Shown one piece after another: positions 17,201 to 25,091 of a stretch of 64,000 nucleotides of DNA (position 1 is the first letter of the stretch; each line of letters starts with the position of its first letter). The stretch is from positions 248,001 to 312,000 of the forward strand of contig NZ_JAJVKV010000003.1 in the NCBI RefSeq assembly GCF_024198175.1, read 5' to 3'. Under the pieces are notes generated by a model. That model ran no database searches. It was given only the letters and a program-made list of their open reading frames with translations, and was not told the DNA's origin. Origin of the DNA: Pyxidicoccus xibeiensis (GTDB taxonomy: Bacteria > Myxococcota > Myxococcia > Myxococcales > Myxococcaceae). Made by a program: the position numbers and the translations under genes.

Positions 17201-19003
17201 GTGAACGAACGCTACCGGCTCGTGCGGCCCCTGGCAGTGGGAGGCATGGCGGAGCTCTTCCTGGGCGTGTCGCGCTCGGAGGGCTTCGAGCGCACGGTGG
17301 CCATCAAGCGCGTGCTGCCATACCTCGCACGCGAGCCGGACATCGCGCGCATGTTCCTGGCCGAGGCGCGGCTGGCCACGCAGTTGCAGCACCAGAACAT
17401 CGCCACCGTGTACGACGTGGGCCAGGGCCCCAATGGCCTCTTCCTGGTGATGGAGCTGGTGGACGGCTGGGATTTGGGCGTGCTGCTGCGCACCGCCACG
17501 CGCCAGGGCGTGCGCTTCCCGCCGCACCTGGCGGCCTTCGTGCTGCTCCAGGTCCTGGCCGGCCTGTCCCACGCGTACCGGAAGCTGCACGCCGGGCGCC
17601 CCGTCATCGTCGCCCACCGGGACGTGTCTCCCTCCAACGTCCTCGTGTCGCGCGAGGGCGAGGTGAAGGTGACGGACTTCGGCATCGCCCGGTTCGAGGG
17701 CCCGTCCCTCACGGCCCCCGGAGTCTTCAAGGGCAAGGAGGCGTACAGCGCACCCGAGGTGCTCCAGGGCGCACCCGCGACGGCCGCGAGCGACCAGTTC
17801 TCGCTGGGCATCGTCTTCCACGAGCTGCTCACGGGCCACCATCCGTTCCACTCCCTGACGGAGCCGGTCGCGGTGACGTACGCCATCATCACCCGCGAGG
17901 TGCCGCGTCCCCCGCACGTGCCCGCGCCGCTGGCCGACGTGCTCCTGCGCATGCTGGCCCGCACCCCCGAGGAGCGCTTCCCGACGCCCGAGGCGCTGTC
18001 CGAGGCGCTCGCGCGGTGGCTGGCCCAGGCCGGCGAGCCCGCCACGTCGCACGCGCTCGCCGCCTTCATGAGGGAGCTGCCGCTGCCGCCCACCCTGCGA
18101 GAGCTGGCCGAGTCCTCGGACGCACCGGCCGGGAGCCCAGGCCCGGTGCCCGCCCCCGACTTCGGGCCGGAGTACGCCGACGAGCCCCTCCCTGGAGGCG
18201 CGGCGCTCAGCGTCAGCGGGAGGGTGGTGCACCGCTGCACCCGCTGTGACCAGCCGCTGTCGAGCCCTCACGCGCCCTGCGACCGCTGCGCGGAGGAGCT
18301 CGCTCCGCCCTCCCCGGTCTTCACGCCCGCGCCCACCGCGAGGACTCCGCCCCGCGCGGGCCCCACGGGCACGACGCCGATGAGCACTCCCCGGGTGCCG
18401 CCGGCCCACCCCGGGGCCTCCACTCCCCCCCGCGCCGGAGCGGGAGCCCTGCCCCCGGCGCGGCCCCACGCCACGGCCGGCACGACGCGGGTGGCGCCCC
18501 TGCTGGAGCAGTCACCTACCCGCACGCTGGCGGAGAGCATGGAGCCCGCGCCCACGCCCTTCCCCGCCCGGAGCGTGCTGCAGACGCCCGCCGAGGCGCT
18601 GGAGCTGGTCGAGCGCGCGCCGCGCCCGGTGAGTGACTGGCAGGAGGACACCCTCGCCGCGCGGGGCCGGAGCCGCAGGCGGCTGTTGCTGGCGCTGGGC
18701 GGGCTGGCCGTGCTGGCCCTCGGCGCCGCGCTGTGGGCCTGGCGCGGCACGGTGTCCCGGGAGCTGCTGTCGGCGACGGGCATCCGCCTGGCCTCGCCCG
18801 TGCTCAGCGTCCGCAGCCAGCCCGCGGGGGCCTCGGTGTGGGTGGAGGGCAAGGAGGTGGGGACGACGCCCCTGGTGGTGGACAACGTCTACCCGGACCG
18901 GGTGCTCTCCGTGCAGGTGCGGCACAAGGGCTACCGCACGTGGAAGGGCACCTTCCGCGGCGGACAGCCCGTGGACTTCCAGGTGACGCTGGACGACCGC
19001 TGA
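17201..19003 (+). CDS. Ser/Thr protein kinase with zinc-ribbon, TM and PEGA domains
   Basis: A Pkn-type eukaryotic-like kinase of 600 residues. The kinase domain (1-285) has the glycine loop (LAVGGMAELFLG), the catalytic Lys (VAIKRVL), HRDVSPSNVLV and DFGIARF, so it should be active. A four-Cys motif (CTRCDQPLSSPHAPCDRC, near residue 344) may form a zinc ribbon. A Pro-rich linker, one membrane segment (about 490-512) and an extracytoplasmic PEGA domain (SQPAGASVWVEGKEVG) complete it. The GTG at 17201 begins the kinase fold, with GGAGG 7 bases upstream; a longer frame through DUF971 is an artefact. Confidence 0.93.
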   Translation: MNERYRLVRPLAVGGMAELFLGVSRSEGFERTVAIKRVLPYLAREPDIARMFLAEARLATQLQHQNIATVYDVGQGPNGLFLVMELVDGWDLGVLLRTATRQGVRFPPHLAAFVLLQVLAGLSHAYRKLHAGRPVIVAHRDVSPSNVLVSREGEVKVTDFGIARFEGPSLTAPGVFKGKEAYSAPEVLQGAPATAASDQFSLGIVFHELLTGHHPFHSLTEPVAVTYAIITREVPRPPHVPAPLADVLLRMLARTPEERFPTPEALSEALARWLAQAGEPATSHALAAFMRELPLPPTLRELAESSDAPAGSPGPVPAPDFGPEYADEPLPGGAALSVSGRVVHRCTRCDQPLSSPHAPCDRCAEELAPPSPVFTPAPTARTPPRAGPTGTTPMSTPRVPPAHPGASTPPRAGAGALPPARPHATAGTTRVAPLLEQSPTRTLAESMEPAPTPFPARSVLQTPAEALELVERAPRPVSDWQEDTLAARGRSRRRLLLALGGLAVLALGAALWAWRGTVSRELLSATGIRLASPVLSVRSQPAGASVWVEGKEVGTTPLVVDNVYPDRVLSVQVRHKGYRTWKGTFRGGQPVDFQVTLDDR

Positions 19004-19010
19004 GCGGCGA

Positions 19011-19028
19011 GGCGCGGCAAGCCGCGCC
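19011..19028. terminator. Bidirectional hairpin between kinase gene and sspB
   Basis: GGCGCGG and CCGCGCC pair around CAAG in the 27-base gap between two convergent genes. There is no T-tract on either side, so it is a hairpin of terminator type without the classical tail. Confidence 0.4.
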
Positions 19029-19030
19029 CC

Positions 19031-19543
19031 TCACTTCACCAGGCGCAGGTGGCCCCGACGCGGAGACGGCGGCTCGTCCTTCGGCCCCTCGGGCGGGACT
19101 TCCGGCGGCGGCTCTTCGGAGCGCTCGCTGGGGACTTCGCGCAGGAAGGCGCGCGGGCGCTCCGCTGCCACGGGCACCACCGGCACGGGCTGCTGCGGAC
19201 GCGCCGACGCGGGCTGCTGGAGCAGCTCCGGCGGCATGTCGTCCGGGTACATCCAGAACTCCTTCGTCACGTGGCTGGCGATGGCGAACAGCGCCGACCA
19301 GGGCACGGCCACCGTGAAGCGCGAGCCGGAGAAGCTCAGCGTGCAGCGCACGCCCCACTCGCCCACCGTGAGGTCCGGGGGGTCGAAGCGGTAGGAGAGG
19401 TTGAGGCGCAGATGGGCCTCACCCTTGATGGAGGCGGGGACGAGCACACCGGGGCGGCGCGCGTCCAGGTGGATCATCACCATCCCCTGGTCGAGCGCGG
19501 CCAGCAGCCGCTCCTTCTTGTCGAGACCCTTCTTTTCGTCCAT
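19031..19543 (-). CDS. sspB: SspB-like ClpXP specificity factor
   Basis: SspB binds the ssrA tag and tethers tagged proteins to the ClpXP protease. The N-terminal 100 residues match its fold (VMIHLDARRPGVLVPASIKG, VRCTLSFSGSRFTVAVPWSALFAI). A Pro/Glu-rich flexible linker follows, and the last residues are LRLVK. In E. coli SspB the tail ends LRVVK, the XB motif that docks on ClpX; this match strongly supports function as an adaptor. It lies 33 bases behind smpB, the partner protein of the tmRNA that adds the tag. Confidence 0.9.
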   Translation of the reverse strand: MDEKKGLDKKERLLAALDQGMVMIHLDARRPGVLVPASIKGEAHLRLNLSYRFDPPDLTVGEWGVRCTLSFSGSRFTVAVPWSALFAIASHVTKEFWMYPDDMPPELLQQPASARPQQPVPVVPVAAERPRAFLREVPSERSEEPPPEVPPEGPKDEPPSPRRGHLRLVK

Positions 19544-19576
19544 CGGTGTACGGCGAGAGAAATTCGGGCGCCCCTC

Positions 19577-20065
19577 TCAACGTCGGCGCATCGCCCGGTC
19601 CATCTCCCGCTTCGTCTCCCGCTCCTTGATGTCGTGGCGCCTGTCTTCGTGCGTCTTGCCGCGGCAGAGCCCCAGCTCCACCTTGGCCCGCCCCTTCTTG
19701 AAGTACAGCACAAGCGGGATGATGGAATAACCCCGCTCACGCACCTTCGCCGTCCAGCGGTCAATCTCCGTCCGGTGCAGCAACAGCTTCCGGCCCCGGG
19801 TGGGCAGGTGGTCGAAGACGCTCGCCGCCTTGTAGGAGCCGATGTTGGCGTTGAGCAGGAAGAGCTCGCTGCCCTTGGGAAGCGCGTAGGCGTCCGACAG
19901 GTTGGCGATACCTTCCCTCAGCGACTTCACCTCGCTGCCGGTCAGCTCCAGGCCGGCCTCCAGCTTCTCGTCTACCGTGTAGTCGAAGCGCGCACGCCGA
20001 TTCTCGGCGATGACCTTCACCCCGGCCTCCGCGCCAGGTCCCTTCGACTTGCCTCCGGATGTCAT
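19577..20065 (-). CDS. smpB: SsrA-binding protein SmpB
   Basis: SmpB escorts tmRNA to stalled ribosomes. The 162-residue product shows the conserved NRRARFDYTVDEKLEAGLEL, GSEVKSLREGIANLSDAY and LLLHRTEIDRW blocks. A basic tail follows that enters the mRNA channel in known SmpB structures. ATG 20065 is the start that fits the family; a longer frame would overlap panC. It starts 17 bases after panC. The tmRNA gene (ssrA) itself was not found in this window. Confidence 0.95.
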   Translation of the reverse strand: MTSGGKSKGPGAEAGVKVIAENRRARFDYTVDEKLEAGLELTGSEVKSLREGIANLSDAYALPKGSELFLLNANIGSYKAASVFDHLPTRGRKLLLHRTEIDRWTAKVRERGYSIIPLVLYFKKGRAKVELGLCRGKTHEDRRHDIKERETKREMDRAMRRR

Positions 20066-20081
20066 ACGCGTCCCGCGTCTC

Positions 20082-20939
20082 CTAACCGCCCAGCGGCATG
20101 TTGTCGATGAGGCGCGTCGTACCACTGAACGCGGCGACGAGCAGGCGGGCGTTCTGTCCGGGCATCACCCGCTCCAGGGGTGTGAGCCGCTCCGCATCCA
20201 CCAGCTCCACGTAGTCCTCCCGGAGCCCCGCTGCCTCCAGCTCGCGACGGACGGCGCCCACCAGCGCACCTGACTCGCGCGTGCCCTCGCGCAGCAGCGC
20301 CTGGGCCGCCCTCAGTCCCCTCGAGAGGGAGAGCGCCCGCTGCCGCTCCTCGGGGGACAGGTAGGCGTTCCGGCTGCTCATGGCCAGTCCGTCCGCCTCG
20401 CGCACCGTCGGCATGCCGACAATGTCCACGCCCAGGTGCAAATCCCGGTTCAGCGCCTGGATGACCTGGAGCTGCTGGTAGTCCTTCTCTCCGAAGAGGG
20501 CCACCTCCGGCCGGAACAGGCACAGCAACTGGGTGACGATGGTCGCCACGCCACGGAAGTGACCCGGTCGCCGCTCGCCGCACAGGCCCTTGCTGACGTC
20601 CGTCACCTCCACGTACGTCTGGTACCCCGGCGGGTACATGACGTTCGGGTCCTCCGGCGCGAAGACGACGTCCGCCCCCGCGCTGGCGCACTTCGCCAGG
20701 TCCCCCTGCAAGTCCCGCGGGTAGCGCGACAGGTCCTCGCGGGGACCGAACTGGGTGGGGTTGACGAAGATGGAGGTGGCCACCACGTCGGCGCGGCGCC
20801 GCCCCTCGCGCATGAGCGAGAGGTGGCCTTCATGCAAAAAGCCCATGGTGGGCACCAGCGCGAGCCGGCGCCCCTCACGGCGCAGCCCCGCCGTCCAGGC
20901 CCTCACTTCCGCCAGAGTCCGCAGGACGGCGGGAGCCAT
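20082..20939 (-). CDS. panC: Pantothenate synthetase
   Basis: PanC joins pantoate and beta-alanine using ATP, the last step of vitamin B5 synthesis. The 285-residue protein shows the nucleotide-binding motif MGFLHEGHLSLM, the substrate motif FVNPTQFGPREDLSRYPRDL, and FGEKDYQQLQVI. MSSRNAYLSPEERQRA is the KMSKS-like loop. It starts 2 bases after the panB stop, so the pair is coupled. Confidence 0.97.
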   Translation of the reverse strand: MAPAVLRTLAEVRAWTAGLRREGRRLALVPTMGFLHEGHLSLMREGRRRADVVATSIFVNPTQFGPREDLSRYPRDLQGDLAKCASAGADVVFAPEDPNVMYPPGYQTYVEVTDVSKGLCGERRPGHFRGVATIVTQLLCLFRPEVALFGEKDYQQLQVIQALNRDLHLGVDIVGMPTVREADGLAMSSRNAYLSPEERQRALSLSRGLRAAQALLREGTRESGALVGAVRRELEAAGLREDYVELVDAERLTPLERVMPGQNARLLVAAFSGTTRLIDNMPLGG

Positions 20940-20941
20940 GG

Positions 20942-21862
20942 CTAGACTGGCACCCCGTAGACAGGGCCAATCTTCTCCCCGCCCTCGGCGGTCGTCGTCG
21001 CGGGCAGCTCCGCCCTCGTCGGGGTCGGGCTGCCGGCCACCAGGCGGATGTTCTTGCTGGACTTGAAGGAGTGGTCCTCGTCCGGGAAGGCGCCCTTGCG
21101 CACCTCGGAGAAGAACGCGCCGGCCGCCTCGGTGATGGAGCCGTGCAGGTTGGCGTAGCGCTTGACGAACTTCGGCTTGAAGTCCGGGTTCATCCCCAAC
21201 AGGTCGTAGCAGACCAGCACCTGGCCGTCACAGTCGACGCCCGCGCCGATGCCGATGGTGGGGATGGTGAGGCTCTGGGTAATCGTGCGCGCCAGCTCCA
21301 GCGGCACGCCCTCGAGCACCAGCGCGTACGCCCCGGCCTGCTCCAGCGCCAGCGCGTCGTCGAGAATCTTGCGGGCTTGGTCCTCGTCGCGGCCCTGCAC
21401 GACATAGCCGCCCATCTTGTGCACGGACTGCGGCGTCAGCCCCAGGTGGCCCATGACGGGGATGCTGGCGCGGGTAATCGCGCGCACCGTCTCCGCGAAC
21501 TCGGCGCCACCCTCCAGCTTGACGCTGCCCACGCCCCCCTCGGACACCAGCCGGCCGGCGTTGCGCACCGCCTCCTGGGGAGACACCTGGTAGCTCATGA
21601 AGGGCAAATCCCCCACCACGTGGGCCCGGCGCGCACCGCGAGTCACCGCTTTGGAGTGATAGACCATCTGGTCCATCGTCACGGGCAGCGTGGAGTCATG
21701 CCCCTGGACGACCATGCCCAGCGAGTCACCGACGAGCAGCACGTCCGCTCCCGCCTGGTCCAGGATGTGGGCGAACGTGGCGTCGTAGGCGGTAACCATG
21801 CAGATCTTCTGGCCGATCTGCTTGAAGCGCTTCAGCGTGTGGATGGTGACCTTGTCCTTCAC
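20942..21862 (-). CDS. panB: 3-methyl-2-oxobutanoate hydroxymethyltransferase
   Basis: PanB makes ketopantoate from 2-oxoisovalerate and methylene-THF, the first committed step to pantothenate. The 306-residue TIM-barrel protein has [39 protein letters not shown] and [17 protein letters not shown]. The start is GTG at 21862, preceded by AAGGAGGTGA, an almost perfect anti-16S match, so translation should be strong. A 165-base gap separates it from the dNK gene, with no clear promoter. Confidence 0.97.
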   Translation of the reverse strand: MKDKVTIHTLKRFKQIGQKICMVTAYDATFAHILDQAGADVLLVGDSLGMVVQGHDSTLPVTMDQMVYHSKAVTRGARRAHVVGDLPFMSYQVSPQEAVRNAGRLVSEGGVGSVKLEGGAEFAETVRAITRASIPVMGHLGLTPQSVHKMGGYVVQGRDEDQARKILDDALALEQAGAYALVLEGVPLELARTITQSLTIPTIGIGAGVDCDGQVLVCYDLLGMNPDFKPKFVKRYANLHGSITEAAGAFFSEVRKGAFPDEDHSFKSSKNIRLVAGSPTPTRAELPATTTAEGGEKIGPVYGVPV

Positions 21863-22027
21863 GGTTCACCTCCTTGTGTCGACGGGTGGGACGGCCACTG
21901 CCGGACCCCTTCGCCCCTCGCCGTCCCCAATGGAGATCGCCGGAAGCCCAGGGCCCGTCACCGCACTCTAACGCCCTTCGGGCGGCCGTGGGGCCCGGAG
22001 GACGAGCGTCCTGGCGGGAGCCCGGCT

Positions 22028-22672
22028 TCAGGCCCGTCGGGATGCCTTCGGAAGGTAATGCTGGGTGCCCGGTTTCGCCTTCCGGATGGTGGCCAGCAGG
22101 TCCTCCCGGTCCGCCTCGTTGTTGACGAAGTCGATGTCCGAGGTGTCCACCACCAACAGTGGCGTCTCCGTGTAGTGGAAGAAGAAGGTGTTGTAGGAGT
22201 GGACCAGCCCCTCCAGGTACCCGGAGTCGAACTTCCGTTCGAACTCGCGGCCGCGCTTCTTGATGCGATGCAGCAGCACGTCCAGGCGGGCCTGGAGGTA
22301 GATGACGAGGTCCGGCTTGGCCACGCGGGGCCCGAGCGCCTCGAAGACGCGCTCGTAGAGGGCCAGCTCGTGGGCGTCCAGGTTGAGGTGCGCGAAGATG
22401 CGGTCCTTGGCGAACAGGTAGTCGCTGACCGTCATCGAGCTGAAGAGGTCCTGCTGGAACAGCTCCTGCTGCTGCCGGAAGCGCGACAGCAGGAAGAAGA
22501 TCTGCGTCTGGAACGCGAACTTCTGCCGGTCCGTATAGAAGCTGGAGAGGAAGGGATTCTCCTCCACGATTTCGAGGATGCGCCGGCCGGACAGGCGCTC
22601 CGCGAGGATGTTGGACAGGCTCGTCTTGCCCACGCCAATGGGCCCCTCGACCACGATGTACCGGTAGTCCAT
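22028..22672 (-). CDS. Deoxynucleoside kinase
   Basis: The 214-residue product belongs to the dNK/dGK-dCK family that phosphorylates deoxynucleosides for salvage. It has the P-loop EGPIGVGKTSLSNILAERL, the substrate motif EENPFLSSFY, an ERV motif (LYERVFEALG) and the lid region RIKKRGREFERKF. Substrate choice (dA/dG versus dC) cannot be told by eye. ATG 22672 is preceded by GGGAGG 9 bases upstream; the longer frame crosses the divergent promoter. Confidence 0.93.
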   Translation of the reverse strand: MDYRYIVVEGPIGVGKTSLSNILAERLSGRRILEIVEENPFLSSFYTDRQKFAFQTQIFFLLSRFRQQQELFQQDLFSSMTVSDYLFAKDRIFAHLNLDAHELALYERVFEALGPRVAKPDLVIYLQARLDVLLHRIKKRGREFERKFDSGYLEGLVHSYNTFFFHYTETPLLVVDTSDIDFVNNEADREDLLATIRKAKPGTQHYLPKASRRA

Positions 22673-22826
22673 CCGCCGAGGCCTCCCGACCGCGGAATGC
22701 ACAGTGAGGCCGCGCGCCCACCACTCGCGAGGGCACGGCCACGCATCCGGGCGGATAACACAACATGCCCGGCCGAATCCGGCAATTTTCCGCGGCCGCA
22801 CCCGGTGTCCGGGATGCCCGGCTCGC

Positions 22827-22855
22827 TTGACGCTCCGGAGAGCATCCCCTACGGT
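22827..22855 (+). promoter_or_regulatory. Candidate promoter of the 92-aa gene
   Basis: TTGACG (22827-22832) and TACGGT (22850-22855) are separated by exactly 17 bases. Predicted transcription start is near 22862, 35 bases before the downstream ATG. Confidence 0.6.
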
Positions 22856-22896
22856 CCGCGCGACTTCATGGCGAGCGCGCGGGACGGTCTCCGGAC

Positions 22897-23175
22897 ATGA
22901 GCGGCAGGCAGCGGGCGAAGACGGTGGTGGTGCTGGAAGAGGCCCGTCAGAGCGCGACCCCCAGGACGACACCCGCACCGCCGGTGGAGCCGGACCCGCT
23001 CTATGGCGTGGTGCTGCTGAAGACGGCCCTGGAGCTCAAGCGCCGGCAGGACGGCACCGTGGAGGAAATCCTCCGCGACGTGCTGGCGCGCATGCGCATT
23101 CCCGAGGCCGAGTTCCGCGCCTTCCTGGAGCAGCAGGGCGGCCTGCTCCAGGCGCTGGGAATGCGGCAGCGGTAG
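22897..23175 (+). CDS. Small conserved-looking hypothetical protein (92 aa)
   Basis: A short gene with strong G/C third-position bias and its own promoter-like sequence. The N-terminal third is Thr/Pro-rich. The rest predicts two amphipathic helices (YGVVLLKTALELKRRQDG, then EEILRDVLARMRIPEAEFRAFLEQ). No domain is recognised. It converges on rsmA, whose stop is 4 bases away. Confidence 0.65.
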   Translation: MSGRQRAKTVVVLEEARQSATPRTTPAPPVEPDPLYGVVLLKTALELKRRQDGTVEEILRDVLARMRIPEAEFRAFLEQQGGLLQALGMRQR

Positions 23176-23179
23176 CGCC

Positions 23180-24040
23180 CTACTCCGACAGCTTCTCGGG
23201 CGCCGGCACCGGCGTGACGACGGGCCCCAGCGCGCGCTCAATCGCGGCGAACTCCTCGGGCGCCAGCGTCTCCGCGCGGCGCTGCGGGTCGATGCCGGCC
23301 GTGGCCAGCGCGGCGGCGAGCACCTCGGGCGTGCCCAGCGTGGGGTCCGACTTGAGCGAGTTGAGCAGCGTCTTGCGCCGGTGGGCGAACGACGCCTTCA
23401 CCACCCGGATGAAGCGGGCGTCGTCGACGATGGGCGCGCGCGGGGCCTTGAGGCGCGTGAGGCGCAGCACCGCGGAGTCCACCTTCGGCGGCGGGTGGAA
23501 GCGCCACGACTCCAGCGTGAGGATGTTCTCCGCGTCGAAGTGCAGGCCGAGCAGCACGGTGAGCAGCCCGTAGTCGCGGTTGCCGGGCTCGGCGGCCAGC
23601 CGCTCGACGACTTCCTTCTGGAGGGTGAAGACGGCGCGCGTCACGCGGGAACGCTGCTCCAGCACGCGGAAGAGGATGGAGCTGGACAGGTGGTACGGCA
23701 GGTTGCCCACCACGGCCACCTCGGGGGCGCCGGCCACCTCCGCGAAGTCCACGGTGGCGGCGTTGCCGGACACCACGCGCACGCCGGGGATGGCCTCCTT
23801 CTCCAGCACCGTCACCATGTCGCGGTCCCGCTCCACCGCGGTGACGCGCGCCTTCGTCGCGGCGAGGAAGCGCGTCAGGTGGCCCAGGCCGGGGCCCAGC
23901 TCCACCACCGGCTCGCCCTCGCGCAGCGCGAGCGCGTCGGCGATGGTCTCCAGGGCCTCCTCGTCGCCCAGGAAGTTCTGTCCCCAGCTGTGCTTGGGGC
24001 GCAGGCCATGTCGTTTGAGGATGTCTCGCGGTGATTCCAC
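23180..24040 (-). CDS. rsmA: 16S rRNA (A1518/A1519) dimethyltransferase
   Basis: RsmA (KsgA) dimethylates two adjacent adenines in helix 45 late in 30S assembly. The product has PKHSWGQNFL, the SAM motif VVELGPGLGHLTRFL, the catalytic NLPYHLSSSIL and FHPPPKVDSAVLRL. I start it at GTG 24040, where AAAGGAGA lies 4 bases upstream; the 31 extra residues of the longer frame overlap tsaD. It is 286 residues, a normal length, and 10 bases after tsaD. Confidence 0.95.
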   Translation of the reverse strand: MESPRDILKRHGLRPKHSWGQNFLGDEEALETIADALALREGEPVVELGPGLGHLTRFLAATKARVTAVERDRDMVTVLEKEAIPGVRVVSGNAATVDFAEVAGAPEVAVVGNLPYHLSSSILFRVLEQRSRVTRAVFTLQKEVVERLAAEPGNRDYGLLTVLLGLHFDAENILTLESWRFHPPPKVDSAVLRLTRLKAPRAPIVDDARFIRVVKASFAHRRKTLLNSLKSDPTLGTPEVLAAALATAGIDPQRRAETLAPEEFAAIERALGPVVTPVPAPEKLSE

Positions 24041-24050
24041 CCGGTCTCCT

Positions 24051-25046
24051 TTACATGCGCCAGGCCGGGTCTGCCGCCAGGCGGAAGTCTCCGCGCAGTC
24101 CGCGGCGGTACGCCTCATACCCCGCCACGGCAATCATGGCGCCGTTATCCGTGCACAGCCGCACCGGCGGCAGGAACATGTCCAGCCCCCGCTCCTGTGC
24201 GCGCTCGCGGCACAGCGCGCGCAGCCGCGAGTTGGCCGCCACGCCTCCGCACAGCACCAGTTGTTTGTGGCCCAGCCGGCGCGCGGCGGCCACCAGCTTC
24301 TTCGACAGCACGTCCGCCACCGCCTCCTGGAAGGACGCGCACAGGTCCGCCAGCGCCTGGCCCTCGGGAAGGCCGTGCTTCTGCACGTGGTGCAGCACGG
24401 CCGTCTTCAGCCCGGAGAAGGACACGTCGAAGTTGTCGCCGGGCAGCGCGCGCGGGAAGCGGATGGCCGCGGGGTCTCCCTTCTGCGCGAGCTGGTCGAT
24501 GGGCAGCCCGCCCGGGTACGGCAGTCCGAGGATGCGCGCCGTCTTGTCGTACGCCTCGCCGGCCGCGTCGTCGCGGGTGCTGCCCACCAGCCGGTAGCGG
24601 CCGTAGTCCTGGACCTCGTAGAGGCTGGTGTGGCCGCCGGAGACGACGAGCCCGAGGAACGGCGGCTCGGGGGCCTCCTCGATGAGGCGGATGGCCAGCA
24701 GGTGGCCCTCCAGGTGGTTGGCGCCGACGAAGGGCTTGCCGGTGGCGAGGCTCAGCCCCTTGGCCACCTGCAGGCCCACCAGCAGCGCGCCGATGAGGCC
24801 GGGGCCGGACGTCACGGCGATGAGGTCCACGTCGTCGAGCGTCTTCTGCGCGCGGGTGAGGGCCTCGTGGACGACGGGCATCACCTGGACGATGTGGTTG
24901 CGGCTGGCCAGCTCCGGCACCACCCCACCCCAGCGCCGGTGGATGTCCACCTGGGTGGAGACGACGTCGGAGAGCACGCGCCGGCCGTCCTCCACGACGG
25001 CGGCGGCGGTCTCATCACAGGAGGTTTCCAGGCCGAGGACGAGCAA
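24051..25046 (-). CDS. tsaD: tRNA N6-threonylcarbamoyladenosine synthase subunit TsaD
   Basis: TsaD transfers threonylcarbamoyl to A37 of ANN-decoding tRNAs, working with TsaB, TsaC and TsaE. The 331-residue protein has VLGLETSCDETAAAVV, the metal-binding HxxxH in GANHLEGHLLAI, LGLVVSGGHTSLYEV and a C-terminal GGVAANSRLR. The start codon is TTG. It lies 45 bases after the PATAN response-regulator gene and just before rsmA. Confidence 0.96.
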   Translation of the reverse strand: MLVLGLETSCDETAAAVVEDGRRVLSDVVSTQVDIHRRWGGVVPELASRNHIVQVMPVVHEALTRAQKTLDDVDLIAVTSGPGLIGALLVGLQVAKGLSLATGKPFVGANHLEGHLLAIRLIEEAPEPPFLGLVVSGGHTSLYEVQDYGRYRLVGSTRDDAAGEAYDKTARILGLPYPGGLPIDQLAQKGDPAAIRFPRALPGDNFDVSFSGLKTAVLHHVQKHGLPEGQALADLCASFQEAVADVLSKKLVAAARRLGHKQLVLCGGVAANSRLRALCRERAQERGLDMFLPPVRLCTDNGAMIAVAGYEAYRRGLRGDFRLAADPAWRM

Positions 25047-25091
25047 GGCGGCGACTTCTCCGAAAGCGGACGAGGTGGGCCGCCAGCCCGC

